Shown one piece after another: positions 1 to 7,841 of a DNA stretch of 64,000 nt. Position numbers and translations under genes: made by a program. The DNA is from Methanothrix sp. (GTDB lineage: Archaea; Halobacteriota; Methanosarcinia; Methanotrichales; Methanotrichaceae). The DNA lies in assembly GCF_030055635.1 (NCBI RefSeq), contig NZ_JASFYM010000013.1, positions 1-64,000 of the forward strand. Direction: 5' to 3'. The notes beneath the pieces were generated by a model that saw only the letters and a program-made list of their open reading frames with translations, made no database searches and was not told the origin of the DNA. Each line of letters begins with the position of its first letter. Positions within the stretch are counted from its first letter, which is position 1.

Positions 1-651
1 CAGAAGGTGGCGGGGAATGGTGTTATTGACATAAGCACATCGATCGTGGACAAGAAGATCGCTCTCGAGTACTACAACGTGATGGCCGGCGACGGCGATT
101 TCGAGCTCGACTCCGAGCACCTGCTCTCGGAGAACGCGAGCAAGCTGATGAGACCAGGGCCTTCCAGCAATGTGAGTGATAAGAAGCCTCTCAACCTGTA
201 TGAGACATCGAAGATGACCTACTCAGGGAGCACACCGCTCGTCGGTGGCAAGTACCTCCACTCCAAGGCCTTCTACGGAGGCATCGGTGCTGAGGTGCAG
301 GAGGTCTTCGCTGTAACGGAGATGGAGAAGGATCAGACCGTGTACTTCGCATCGACTGATCCCACAGGCCACTGGACCGAGAACCCGCTGAATTCGAGTG
401 AGAAATGGGATGATAAGGCCAAGAACAATCTCAAGTACAACGTGAGCCCGACGCATCTCGTCGGATTCGAGACCAGGAACTACTTCAACGGCACATGGGG
501 CACCGACTCCAAGTGGCACAAGATATTCTACAAGGACATAAAGGATCACCAGTCGTTCACAGGCACATTCGAGGTCGAGAAGCTGATCAAGTTCCACGAG
601 GCGCCGTTCGCTGAGGAGAAGCCCAGCCCGTGCGCAGGCGTCGACTGCTGA
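1..651 (+). CDS. Exported/surface-type protein, C-terminal part (5' end outside window)
   Basis: The reading frame is open from the first base, so the true start lies upstream and only the last 216 codons are visible. I do not recognise a named family. The segment around GGIGAEVQE, followed by an aromatic-rich stretch and a final GTFEVEKLIKF, matches in order the C-terminal half of the next gene (GGIGAKVRE, then GSFEIMRKILF), so the two are paralogues sharing a C-terminal domain. It ends with two cysteines (CAGVDC). The next gene begins about 30 bases after the stop, which suggests an operon. An envelope role is inferred from the exported neighbour; the N-terminus is not visible. Confidence 0.6.
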   Translation, partial: QKVAGNGVIDISTSIVDKKIALEYYNVMAGDGDFELDSEHLLSENASKLMRPGPSSNVSDKKPLNLYETSKMTYSGSTPLVGGKYLHSKAFYGGIGAEVQEVFAVTEMEKDQTVYFASTDPTGHWTENPLNSSEKWDDKAKNNLKYNVSPTHLVGFETRNYFNGTWGTDSKWHKIFYKDIKDHQSFTGTFEVEKLIKFHEAPFAEEKPSPCAGVDC

Positions 652-683
652 TCTCCTCTCTTTTTTTTTTTGAGGTGGTTCCA

Positions 684-1769
684 TTGATCTGGATTCTGAT
701 CCTGGCGCTGATAATTCCAGCATCAGCGACGGTGGAGGAGAGCCCGACAGGCCCACCGTACACAGGTGACTCAGTGTATCCATCGTACCCATCGAGCTCT
801 TTTGCCGTTCCCTCTGCTCCCCCCGCGCCCATCGCTCCCGGAAAGCTTGCCGTCTACGTGAGGCAGACCGGACCACTCCATGAGCGGGACAGGGAGTACA
901 CGACTCCTGGGAGAACTTTAGATTACATTGTGACCGTGAGGAACGAGGGTTACACGAACGTGACCGCCACCCTCACAGTCAGCCCTGAGACCTGCGGCAT
1001 GGACTGGTTCAGCTGGACCTCCACGGAGGTGTTCATACCCGCCGGCGGCGAGGTCTCGGAGCCGCTGCAGGTCACGCCGGCCACAAACGCGCTTGGCGGG
1101 GATTACAGGTTCAGGGTCACCGCGACAGCACCAGGCGCAGAATCCTCATCGTATACAGGAAAGTTCAAGGTCCAGGGATTCGATTACGCATCCGAGACGA
1201 TGATCAGCGGGAGCGGCCAGTTCCAGCTCAGCAAGGATGTCAGGTCGATGAACTCGGGGATAAAATCCAACAAGGACGTCTACTTCAGCGGCAGCGTCGA
1301 GGCGCTGGTGAAGAACGAGTACCTGGTCGACCGTGCTAAGGGCAGGAATCCAAACTTCGAGGAGCAGGACGCTGTCGATGACTACGTTGCTCTGGCGCCC
1401 GGGGACACGCTCATGGGGAGCGAGAGCTTCAGAAGCTCCATAGCCTTCGGCGGTATCGGCGCGAAGGTGAGGGAGAGCTACAACCTCCAGGCGATGGAGT
1501 TCAAGAACCAGAACTTCAACCTGTACCAGACGGGCACTCTGGGGAGAAGCGCCGAGTTCAGGACAGCCGACAACTTCACAGGCTACCTCATGCTCGACGC
1601 ACGGCAGTCCAAGCCGGGACAGAGGAGCATGAAGGAGCACGAGGAGTATCTGGGGTCGTTTGAGATAATGCGCAAGATTCTGTTCAGAGACCAGCCGCTC
1701 AGGAGAGGGTGCATCGGCGGTGCATGCGACTTCATGGAGAACATAAATCTCAGGCTCAAATCGAGCTGA
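684..1769 (+). CDS. Exported protein with CARDB/NEW3-like domain, paralogue of the preceding gene
   Basis: I chose the TTG at 684 because GAGGTGGTT (672-680) sits just before it and the product then begins directly with a signal peptide (hydrophobic run ending PASA); upstream frame codons only overlap the previous gene. After a Pro/Ser-rich linker, residues of about 60-160 look like an Ig-fold domain (TVRNEGYTNVTATLTVSPE), as in CARDB or NEW3 domains of archaeal surface proteins. The C-terminal half repeats the domain of the preceding gene (GGIGAKVRE, GSFEIMRKILF) and ends in a short Cys-containing tail. Probable location: outside the membrane. Function unknown. Confidence 0.65.
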   Translation: MIWILILALIIPASATVEESPTGPPYTGDSVYPSYPSSSFAVPSAPPAPIAPGKLAVYVRQTGPLHERDREYTTPGRTLDYIVTVRNEGYTNVTATLTVSPETCGMDWFSWTSTEVFIPAGGEVSEPLQVTPATNALGGDYRFRVTATAPGAESSSYTGKFKVQGFDYASETMISGSGQFQLSKDVRSMNSGIKSNKDVYFSGSVEALVKNEYLVDRAKGRNPNFEEQDAVDDYVALAPGDTLMGSESFRSSIAFGGIGAKVRESYNLQAMEFKNQNFNLYQTGTLGRSAEFRTADNFTGYLMLDARQSKPGQRSMKEHEEYLGSFEIMRKILFRDQPLRRGCIGGACDFMENINLRLKSS

Positions 1770-1770
1770 T

Positions 1771-1796
1771 GCCCTGCGGGGCGTCGGCAATTTTTT
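1771..1796 (+). terminator. Short hairpin followed by T-run
   Basis: GCCC-TGCG-GGGC (1771-1782) forms a 4-bp stem two bases after the stop of the exported-protein gene and is followed by six T at 1791-1796. This fits termination of the surface-protein pair before the transporter promoter. Confidence 0.45.
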
Positions 1797-1902
1797 ATAC
1801 CCATTTTCAGGCGCCCCCATTGAGACACCAGCGGGGTTCTTCTGGGTGCTGATTTTCCCAGAGCCTCTGAAATCGAGCATCGGCTTTTGAAAACCAAAAC
1901 CA

Positions 1903-1916
1903 TTTAATAGATAAAA
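1903..1916 (+). promoter_or_regulatory. TATA box for the DUF1646 transporter gene
   Basis: An AT-rich element (tttaatagataaaa) lies about 60 bases before the ATG at 1971, leaving room for a short leader with the clear ribosome binding site GAGGTGATT at 1960-1968. Confidence 0.45.
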
Positions 1917-1970
1917 ACCATCTGGCAACAGACTTTCAGTCTTGTGGGTGTAGAATAAAGAGGTGATTCA

Positions 1971-3113
1971 ATGGCATTACAGCCGACGCCCGTTGATATC
2001 GGGCTATTTGCGATAGTTCTGATTGTGCTCGTTGGTCCATTCATGGTGAGAAAGATAGAGCACAACCTGGAGGCGTTTCTTTTCGTGATGGGCGTGCTCG
2101 CAGTGACCCTATCTGGATTCGAGAGCAAGGAGGTTCTTGAGCAGATATACATCAACAACCCTGAGGCAGTGGAGAAGATAGGCTGGCACATGGAGCTCGT
2201 CATGGAGGCCATAAAGGAGCCGATCATAAAGGGCATCGTGCCTGCTGTCCTGGTTGCGGGTCTGCTCTTCCATTATGGGAGAACAACTGCTCAGAGGGCC
2301 ATGGCCAGGATCCTTGAGGTAGTTCCCCTGAAGGTTATTGTCTTCCTGATGGTCGTGATACTCGGCCTCTCGTCAAGCATAATAACCGCGATCATAGCAT
2401 CCCTTCTCCTAGTCGAGCTCGTCAACTGCATGCCTCTTGACAGGAAGACGAAGATAAACGTAGTGATCATCGCGTGCTTCTCGATAGGCCTCGGCGCTGT
2501 TCTCACTCCTGTAGGCGAGCCGCTCTCGACCATAGCGATCACCAAGCTTCAGGGCCCGCCATACAATGCTGGGTTCTTCTTCCTCTTCAACAGGCTCGCG
2601 GTGTACATAATTCCAGGCTGCCTGGCGATGGGACTTCTCGCGATGTTCTTCACAGGGAAGGCGGCGAAGGAGGCATGTGCAGTTGCAGCTGAGGAGGGCG
2701 CAGGCCTGAGGGACGTCTTCGTCAGGGCTCTTAAGGTCTACATCTTCGTCATGGCGCTGCTTCTCCTGGGCGGGGGCATGAAGACCGTCATAGATAAATA
2801 CCTGCTGACAGTACCGCCCCAGATCCTGTACTGGGTGAACATGATCTCTGCGATCCTCGACAACGCCACACTCACTGCAGCTGAGCTGAGCCCCTCGATG
2901 GATATAGTTCAGATCCAGGCTGTGCTGATGGGACTCCTGATATCCGGAGGCATGCTGATCCCCGGGAACATCCCGAACATCATATCGGCAGGCAAGCTCA
3001 ACATCACGAGCAAGGAGTGGGCGAAGCTAGGCGTACCGCTCGGCCTGATACTGATGGTGCTCTACTTCATCTGGGTATTCTACATACCGTTCCACATAGA
3101 GTTCCATCTGTAA
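1971..3113 (+). CDS. DUF1646 family predicted cation transporter
   Basis: A 380-residue polytopic membrane protein, about ten hydrophobic segments. The motifs TPVGEPLSTIAITKL (about residue 183) and SAILDNATLTAAELSP (about residue 300) are typical of the DUF1646 family, which belongs to the ion transporter superfamily with NhaD-like antiporters and is common in methanogens. The expected role is sodium or other cation movement across the cytoplasmic membrane; the substrate is not established. The start is fixed by a strong ribosome binding site (GAGGTGATT). It stands alone, converging on a minus-strand gene that begins two bases after its stop. Confidence 0.8.
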   Translation: MALQPTPVDIGLFAIVLIVLVGPFMVRKIEHNLEAFLFVMGVLAVTLSGFESKEVLEQIYINNPEAVEKIGWHMELVMEAIKEPIIKGIVPAVLVAGLLFHYGRTTAQRAMARILEVVPLKVIVFLMVVILGLSSSIITAIIASLLLVELVNCMPLDRKTKINVVIIACFSIGLGAVLTPVGEPLSTIAITKLQGPPYNAGFFFLFNRLAVYIIPGCLAMGLLAMFFTGKAAKEACAVAAEEGAGLRDVFVRALKVYIFVMALLLLGGGMKTVIDKYLLTVPPQILYWVNMISAILDNATLTAAELSPSMDIVQIQAVLMGLLISGGMLIPGNIPNIISAGKLNITSKEWAKLGVPLGLILMVLYFIWVFYIPFHIEFHL

Positions 3114-3115
3114 TT

Positions 3116-3322
3116 TCATTTTTTATTTATATTTGCTGTCAGATACCATCTTCCCTTCTTTCCCTTCATGAACTCGATCGCATCGTGGTACGAATCGAAG
3201 CTCCAGCGCTCTCCGGTGCTGAGGTTCACCAGGAGAACCCCTCCCTCAGGCTTCACGTTTAATGATTCTATCTCATCCCTGAGCCGGCTGTGCTTTCTGT
3301 ACATCGCATCCTCCAGCGGCAT
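3116..3322 (-). CDS. Small hypothetical protein (68 aa)
   Basis: A 68-residue soluble, charged protein of unknown function. It contains a strand-like pattern (GGVLLVNLSTGERWSFDSY) and a basic C-terminus, resembling a small beta-sheet domain, but I cannot name a family. It converges with the DUF1646 gene: the two stops are two bases apart and share a T-rich stretch (about 3119-3130 on the plus strand) that may terminate both. Codon use matches the neighbourhood, which supports it as real. Confidence 0.55.
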   Translation of the reverse strand: MPLEDAMYRKHSRLRDEIESLNVKPEGGVLLVNLSTGERWSFDSYHDAIEFMKGKKGRWYLTANINKK

Positions 3323-3381
3323 GACGTGACTCAGACAATTTTGTTAAGGCTCAAGATCTCTCCGTCGGGCCGCGCAGAAAT

Positions 3382-3942
3382 TCACACGATCTTCGATGGC
3401 TTCCCCTTCGAGATCACATATCTCACAAAATCCACTGACGGAAACTCATGGATTGAAGTGATGAAAATCATGCCCTCGCCGTACCTGCCCGCGCACAGGA
3501 CCGGTCGCCCTGCAGGGTCCCTGGCGAGCACCTCGAAATCCGCTCCGGGCTCCAGGTATCCGTCGCAGTCACCCGACCCGCCGCAGAGCGGCGCCTCTTC
3601 GCAGGAGAAGTTTATCTGTGCAGCCTCGGTGTACTCGCCCCTGTATCTTATCGCGAGCGGCAGCCAGTCATAGTCGTGCTCCGGAACGAGCGGGCCGAAT
3701 ACGACGATGACGCCACCGGAGCGCACGAAGTTCTTTATCCCATCCCTGCAGGCTCTCAGGTGTCTCAGGGCTCTTGAGTACTGCTGGTTCGCGAATCCAG
3801 TCGGGATTATCAGAGCCCTGAACCTGGGGAGGAACGGACTGCATAGCATCTCAGGTTTTATGAAGTGAACATCAGCACCCGCCTCCTCGAAGAGCTTCTC
3901 GTAGAGAAACGACCTGTCGCAAAGGATCACCGCATCTGGCAT
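3382..3942 (-). CDS. Class I glutamine amidotransferase-like fold protein
   Basis: The frame is open to 3993, but the ATG at 3942 (MPDAVILCDRSF) begins the first beta strand of the fold and an AT-rich tract lies just upstream, so I start there (186 aa). The order of elements, ALIIPTGFANQQYS, then FVRSGGVIVVFGP and GEGMIFITSIHEFPS, resembles the flavodoxin-like class I glutamine amidotransferase fold often found in uncharacterised archaeal proteins. I see no standard nucleophile-elbow Cys with His-Glu, so amidotransferase activity should not be assumed. A Cys-rich insert (CEEAPLCGGSGDC) is odd and could bind metal. Confidence 0.5.
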   Translation of the reverse strand: MPDAVILCDRSFLYEKLFEEAGADVHFIKPEMLCSPFLPRFRALIIPTGFANQQYSRALRHLRACRDGIKNFVRSGGVIVVFGPLVPEHDYDWLPLAIRYRGEYTEAAQINFSCEEAPLCGGSGDCDGYLEPGADFEVLARDPAGRPVLCAGRYGEGMIFITSIHEFPSVDFVRYVISKGKPSKIV

Positions 3943-4159
3943 GTGGTACCGGTGCGCGGGTACGGTTAAAAATGTTTCACCAGCCCGGAGCACTGGTTGG
4001 CATGGCGCGACCCGGATCCGCTCTTCTGATGCTCAGCGATCGCGACTAATAGACCTGCTGCACAACAGAATCCAGCCGCGCAGAAACGGCCAGCGCTGGG
4101 CAGTTCCAGAGAGCTGTGGAGCCTGATTCCCTCATCTCTGATTCATCAAAAAGAGAGGA

Positions 4160-4279
4160 TCACTTTGGAGGAACCACGTAGTTCCATCTCCATACCTTGA
4201 AGCCAGCTGCCACTATCAGTATGAATATCGCCAGCACGATCAGGGACTGCAGGTATTCCAGAGCTGTAGCTGTATCCAT
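4160..4279 (-). CDS. Single-pass membrane microprotein (39 aa)
   Basis: The longer frame to 4390 has no good start. The ATG at 4279 follows GGTGG with a four-base spacer and gives a 39-residue protein: a short polar N-terminus, one transmembrane helix (LIVLAIFILIVAAGF) and a short C-terminus with aromatic and proline residues. This is typical of small membrane subunits or regulators. No partner is evident: neighbours are a glutamine-amidotransferase-like protein and a phosphoesterase. Function unknown. Confidence 0.5.
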   Translation of the reverse strand: MDTATALEYLQSLIVLAIFILIVAAGFKVWRWNYVVPPK

Positions 4280-4442
4280 AAAACCACCGCGTGGATGTAC
4301 CAAACTGATCGCTGATAAACATTTTGGTGTCTGGGGGAGTTGTGGCGTGTGACCTCGCTGGGTGGCAGCTGGCCCCATGGAATCACGCATGCGGTCGAGC
4401 TGCGGTTTCTGTGGGCTTCGAGAATCAGCAGCTTCCTTTCGC

Positions 4443-4988
4443 TCATCCTTCTGGTGGATCCCTCGACCCGTTCAGGTAAAGCGTCTCAGCAAACTGGAGG
4501 TAGCTGCACATCGGCCTTCCCACAGGGACGATCCTGAGCGATGCCCGCCCCTCCTCGATAAGAAGCTCTGCCACCGACGGCGGAGAGAGCCTGGGGGAGG
4601 TGGGGCTTCCGGGGCATACCATCACCCGCCGCCCATCGCGCTCGAAGATCGGCCTGTGGAAGTGGCCGAAGACGAGGAGATCCACATCCATCTCCTTGGC
4701 CATCAGGGCTATGCCGGGGGAATCGGGCGAGTGGGATGGCCTGTGGATGAGACCCACACGCATCCCCTCAACATCAAGCCTCAGACGCTCTGGAAGTGTC
4801 CTCCTTACATCCGGATGATCTGAGTTCCCCGCCACTGCGTGCGTCTCCCCAAGAGTCTCAAGATCTGTGTAGACATCCATGCTGACGAGATCGCCCGCAT
4901 GGAGTATCATGTCATATCCGGACAAAATCTCCAGGAGGCTTTCCGGAATGTGATCAAGATGTGTGTCAGATATCAGTAGTATCTTCAT
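4443..4988 (-). CDS. YfcE/MJ0936-type metallophosphoesterase
   Basis: A 181-residue calcineurin-like phosphoesterase. Visible metal-ligand motifs are SDTH (Asp8, His10), HAGD (Asp33), GNSDH, and GHFHRP near the C-terminal part. Length and layout match the YfcE/MJ0936 family of Mn/Ni-dependent phosphodiesterases; the physiological substrate is unknown for the family. It reads away from a stand-alone region; the tail after LRIVPVG is longer than in typical members. A second phosphoesterase of another subfamily lies at 50.2 kb. Confidence 0.85.
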   Translation of the reverse strand: MKILLISDTHLDHIPESLLEILSGYDMILHAGDLVSMDVYTDLETLGETHAVAGNSDHPDVRRTLPERLRLDVEGMRVGLIHRPSHSPDSPGIALMAKEMDVDLLVFGHFHRPIFERDGRRVMVCPGSPTSPRLSPPSVAELLIEEGRASLRIVPVGRPMCSYLQFAETLYLNGSRDPPEG

Positions 4989-5024
4989 GATGCCTCAGCA
5001 TGAAGAGAGGGCTTCAGCCACCTG

Positions 5025-6218
5025 TTACACATGAAGCCTGCGCATCCCGGCCTCGACTATGCCCAGGAACTCGGCGCCGACTGCGACGACGCTGTTCGTG
5101 AATATGGATGTGTTTATCTCGAATATCGGGTATCTGTACTTCGTGAACTCGGATACAAGCCAGCTTGTGGTGCTTCTATTGCCCTTAAAAAGGCTCTGGT
5201 AGTCCTTCTTCACGGGTATGAAAACAGCATCATCGAGCCTGCCCTTCTCCCTCACAAGCGCCATCAGGTTCGACTCCCTGTTCGCCGTGATCGGCATAAC
5301 GTCCGCGCCGTTCCTGAAGGCGTTCCTGGCGCCCTCAAGCGCCTCGTAGGTGTTGCCTCCTCCCGTTATTGGTATGTACACATCCCCTATCTGGAAGCTC
5401 GGCGTGTTGAAGTCCCGCTCCCAGTAGCTTATCTTGTTCAGATGCGTGAACCTCATCTCGAATGCCCTTGCGACGAGCCCGGATCTTCCGACTCCGCCGA
5501 TGACATAACGTCCCGATCTGGGAAAGAGCCTGCCGAACCATCTCTCCAGATGCTCCTGGTCCATACCGGCTATGAGCCTTCCGTTCTCCTCGAAGTCCTG
5601 TATTGTGGAGCAGTACTCGGGACATCTATCATCATGGTGACCATCCAGCCTGGCCTGTATATCTTTGAAGAGAGCATTGAGGAACGCCAGGACCTCGAGC
5701 TCGAACTCGGTGCCCAGTGGCGATAGCCGGGAGCGCCTCTCCTTGTCGGTGCTGTACTTCGTCCTCCCCTCTATCACGAGTATGGTGCCGTTCTCGTAAT
5801 CCTCCACGAGCCTGTATGCGGTGCCGTTCCTGTTGGCTGTGATCAGCTTGATCTCTCCCTTCTGCCCTATGACATCCTCGATGTACTTGTTCACGGACGG
5901 GGTCTCTCCAGAGCCCGAGACCGCTATCCCCAGATTCATCTTTCTCGGATTGAAGTGTCTCTGGACGGGATCCTCCAGGGTGCACGGGAAGACGTTATCG
6001 AAGTGGTTCTGGAGGAGCTGAAGGAAGCTGTACAGCGAGAGCGCGCTTCTGCCCGCAGCGAGCCCGTAGACGAACTTGTTTCTCTCTGTATCGCTGAGAA
6101 AAGATGCCAGCGACTCTGAGAAGGCTGCGACCTCAGACATATCGAGGCGAAGCAGCTTCTCCAGAAACCCGCACTGTAGCAGTGTTGCCTCCCTGAATAT
6201 CTCGAACAGGCTGGACAT
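5025..6218 (-). CDS. Double SIS-domain protein, related to 6-phospho-3-hexuloisomerase
   Basis: I start at the ATG at 6218 (MSSLFEIFREATLL), where protein-like sequence begins; this gives 397 residues. There are two consecutive SIS (sugar isomerase) halves. The first carries GLAAGRSALS (about 51-60) and AVSGSGETPSV (about 99-109). The second carries GGVGRSGLVARAFEMRFTHL (about 241-260) and ITGGGNT (about 284-290). These pairs correspond to the GAGRSGLV...SGSGET pattern of single-domain 6-phospho-3-hexuloisomerase (PHI). A phosphosugar-binding or isomerase role is therefore likely, but the duplicated form is nearly twice PHI length and its substrate is unknown. No hexulose-phosphate synthase gene is adjacent. 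Confidence 0.75.
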   Translation of the reverse strand: MSSLFEIFREATLLQCGFLEKLLRLDMSEVAAFSESLASFLSDTERNKFVYGLAAGRSALSLYSFLQLLQNHFDNVFPCTLEDPVQRHFNPRKMNLGIAVSGSGETPSVNKYIEDVIGQKGEIKLITANRNGTAYRLVEDYENGTILVIEGRTKYSTDKERRSRLSPLGTEFELEVLAFLNALFKDIQARLDGHHDDRCPEYCSTIQDFEENGRLIAGMDQEHLERWFGRLFPRSGRYVIGGVGRSGLVARAFEMRFTHLNKISYWERDFNTPSFQIGDVYIPITGGGNTYEALEGARNAFRNGADVMPITANRESNLMALVREKGRLDDAVFIPVKKDYQSLFKGNRSTTSWLVSEFTKYRYPIFEINTSIFTNSVVAVGAEFLGIVEAGMRRLHV

Positions 6219-6354
6219 GGTGGGTCGTGATATGAGAAGGTCTGAAGATAAGCTTTTCCGGTGCTCAGAGGTCAGAGAAGATATCAGCCATATGCCCTGT
6301 GCGGCATGTGAGAGATCTGCAGGACGCACGCTGCATCTCAGAGACAGAGCGTAA

Positions 6355-6395
6355 CAGGGCGCAAGCTCCTGTCTACACTCCGGAGATGAGGTCAC
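6355..6395 (+). mobile_element. Degenerate IS200/IS605-type right-end remnant, copy 1
   Basis: A 41-base stretch, cagggcgcaa...ggtcac, aligns without gaps to 22646-22686 with 8 mismatches. In this copy the central hairpin is eroded, but an outer inverted repeat GCTCCTGT (6365-6372) / ACAGGAGC (6394-6401) is present. The layout (GCAAnCTCC, hairpin, GGAG..GAGGTCAC) resembles right ends of IS200/IS605 elements that carry tnpB. No transposase or tnpB frame is nearby, so it is a relic at most. It lies in the 314-base gap 6219-6532, in which I see no gene. Confidence 0.4.
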
Positions 6396-6532
6396 AGGAG
6401 CATATGGGCACCGATCAGCTATCGCTTGCTCCTGCGCCTATGCAGCAAGGGGAAAAACAAAGGCAGATGCATCTCTGACCTGTTGCTCTGCATCCTGCAC
6501 ATGCCCGGGATGGATCTCTCCTGAGGATCCAT

Positions 6533-7603
6533 TCAGCTTATGACCTCTCCCAGCGCCCCCATGCTTCTCGCGAGCGCGATCTCCTGGGCGATTCTCCTTC
6601 CTGTGGATAGGCCTTTCTCTATTAGATCGGAATACGGCGAGCCGCTTATGAAGAGGTTCGTGCCGGCGACGATTCTTGCAGATATCTCGAAGACCTTGAA
6701 GTCCAGGTCATCCGTTACTATCGTCTCGAGGCTGAAAGGACCTATCATGCCGCCGAAGAGCTCTATCGACGTCTCGACGACCCTCTCTCCCAGATCGAAG
6801 ACCTTCGGAAGAAGCGACTCCCTAAGAACAAGCGGCAGATTTCCTGTCACCACAAAGCTCGGGTATATCCCCGCGGCCTCGAGCTCGTTCACGGATCCTA
6901 TCCTGAAGATCTCATCAGCGTTGGATTCCACGCGCCTGTCGATCCCGAGCATGTCGAGCGTCCCTCTCCGCAGACGGTAGCCCTTCTCCCTTATTGGGGA
7001 GTAGAAGAAGTGGATGTAGTACCTCGTTCCCAGGATGAACTCCTGTATTGTGTATTTCTGTCCCCTCTGGATCTTCGACTGGAACTCCTCCTTGTTCTTG
7101 GCTATGAAGAAGCCCTTCCCGCCCTTTGCGCCGTGGTACTTGACTATGACAGGCCTGTCTATCAGCTCTGCGCTCTCGAACCTCATGGGGACGTTCACAC
7201 CCGCCCTCAGGAGCCACTCCCGCTCCATCTCGCGGTCGCTCTCCCAGGCGAGGCACCTTCGATTCCCGAATGTCGGGACGGGCAGTGCCTCGAAGTTCTG
7301 GATGCCGAGATACTCGACCATCGAGCCGTGTGGTATTATTATGGCGTTCTCATCGATCAGACGGTCGCTCTCATCCAGCATGCCCTTATAACTGTCCAGC
7401 GACAGAAACGCATCCGGCTTTGCAAGCGGGAAGGCATCATAGAACCTCGGAGGCGGCCCTATGCATATGCCGAGCGTCCGGAAGCCCTCCTGTTTCGCGC
7501 CGTGAAATATCTGGAGGCTGCTGTGTGAGCAGACCGTGGCTATGGTGATGTTCTTCAGATCATACCCTTTCAGTATCTCCAAGATCTCCTCTTTCGAAAT
7601 CAT
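6533..7603 (-). CDS. purP: PurP, formate-dependent AICAR ligase
   Basis: 5-formaminoimidazole-4-carboxamide ribonucleotide synthetase: uses ATP and formate to formylate AICAR in archaeal purine synthesis, replacing the folate-dependent PurH step. The frame is open to 7852, but the ATG at 7603 (MISKEEILEIL) gives 356 residues, the usual PurP length. Diagnostic parts are IATVCSHSSLQI near the N-terminus, PHGSMVEYLG, an ATP-grasp region with VKYHGAKGGKGFFIA, and FEISARIVAGTN near the C-terminus. It is divergent from the exported-protein gene at 7842 with a 238-base spacer. Confidence 0.93.
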   Translation of the reverse strand: MISKEEILEILKGYDLKNITIATVCSHSSLQIFHGAKQEGFRTLGICIGPPPRFYDAFPLAKPDAFLSLDSYKGMLDESDRLIDENAIIIPHGSMVEYLGIQNFEALPVPTFGNRRCLAWESDREMEREWLLRAGVNVPMRFESAELIDRPVIVKYHGAKGGKGFFIAKNKEEFQSKIQRGQKYTIQEFILGTRYYIHFFYSPIREKGYRLRRGTLDMLGIDRRVESNADEIFRIGSVNELEAAGIYPSFVVTGNLPLVLRESLLPKVFDLGERVVETSIELFGGMIGPFSLETIVTDDLDFKVFEISARIVAGTNLFISGSPYSDLIEKGLSTGRRIAQEIALARSMGALGEVIS

Positions 7604-7783
7604 GACTACGACCTTTTCTCCCCTCGATTCAATCCTTTGAAACATGCAGGTTGGCGTCCCACTAGATAATCTCTTCGTTTGGGGAGCGGGAGTATGGAAC
7701 ATCCCGGCCTGCGCATGAGTCCTGGACTTTGGTTGCATCCACATGACCGAAATCTTCAGGGCATCCCTGACACCAGATACTGT

Positions 7784-7792
7784 TTTATATCT
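7784..7792 (+). promoter_or_regulatory. TATA box upstream of the exported CWB2-like gene pair
   Basis: ttttatatc at 7784-7792 is the clearest TATA-like element in the 238-base divergent spacer and lies about 55 bases before the ATG at 7842. It probably drives the two coupled genes up to 13723. Confidence 0.45.
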
Positions 7793-7841
7793 TGATGGAA
7801 AGAGTGAACCAAAAGAAAATAGTTGCCACTGTGTGGTCCTG

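Noticed and set aside
1146-1928. 260-residue minus-strand frame
   Set aside because: Mostly antisense to the exported protein gene and without a domain.
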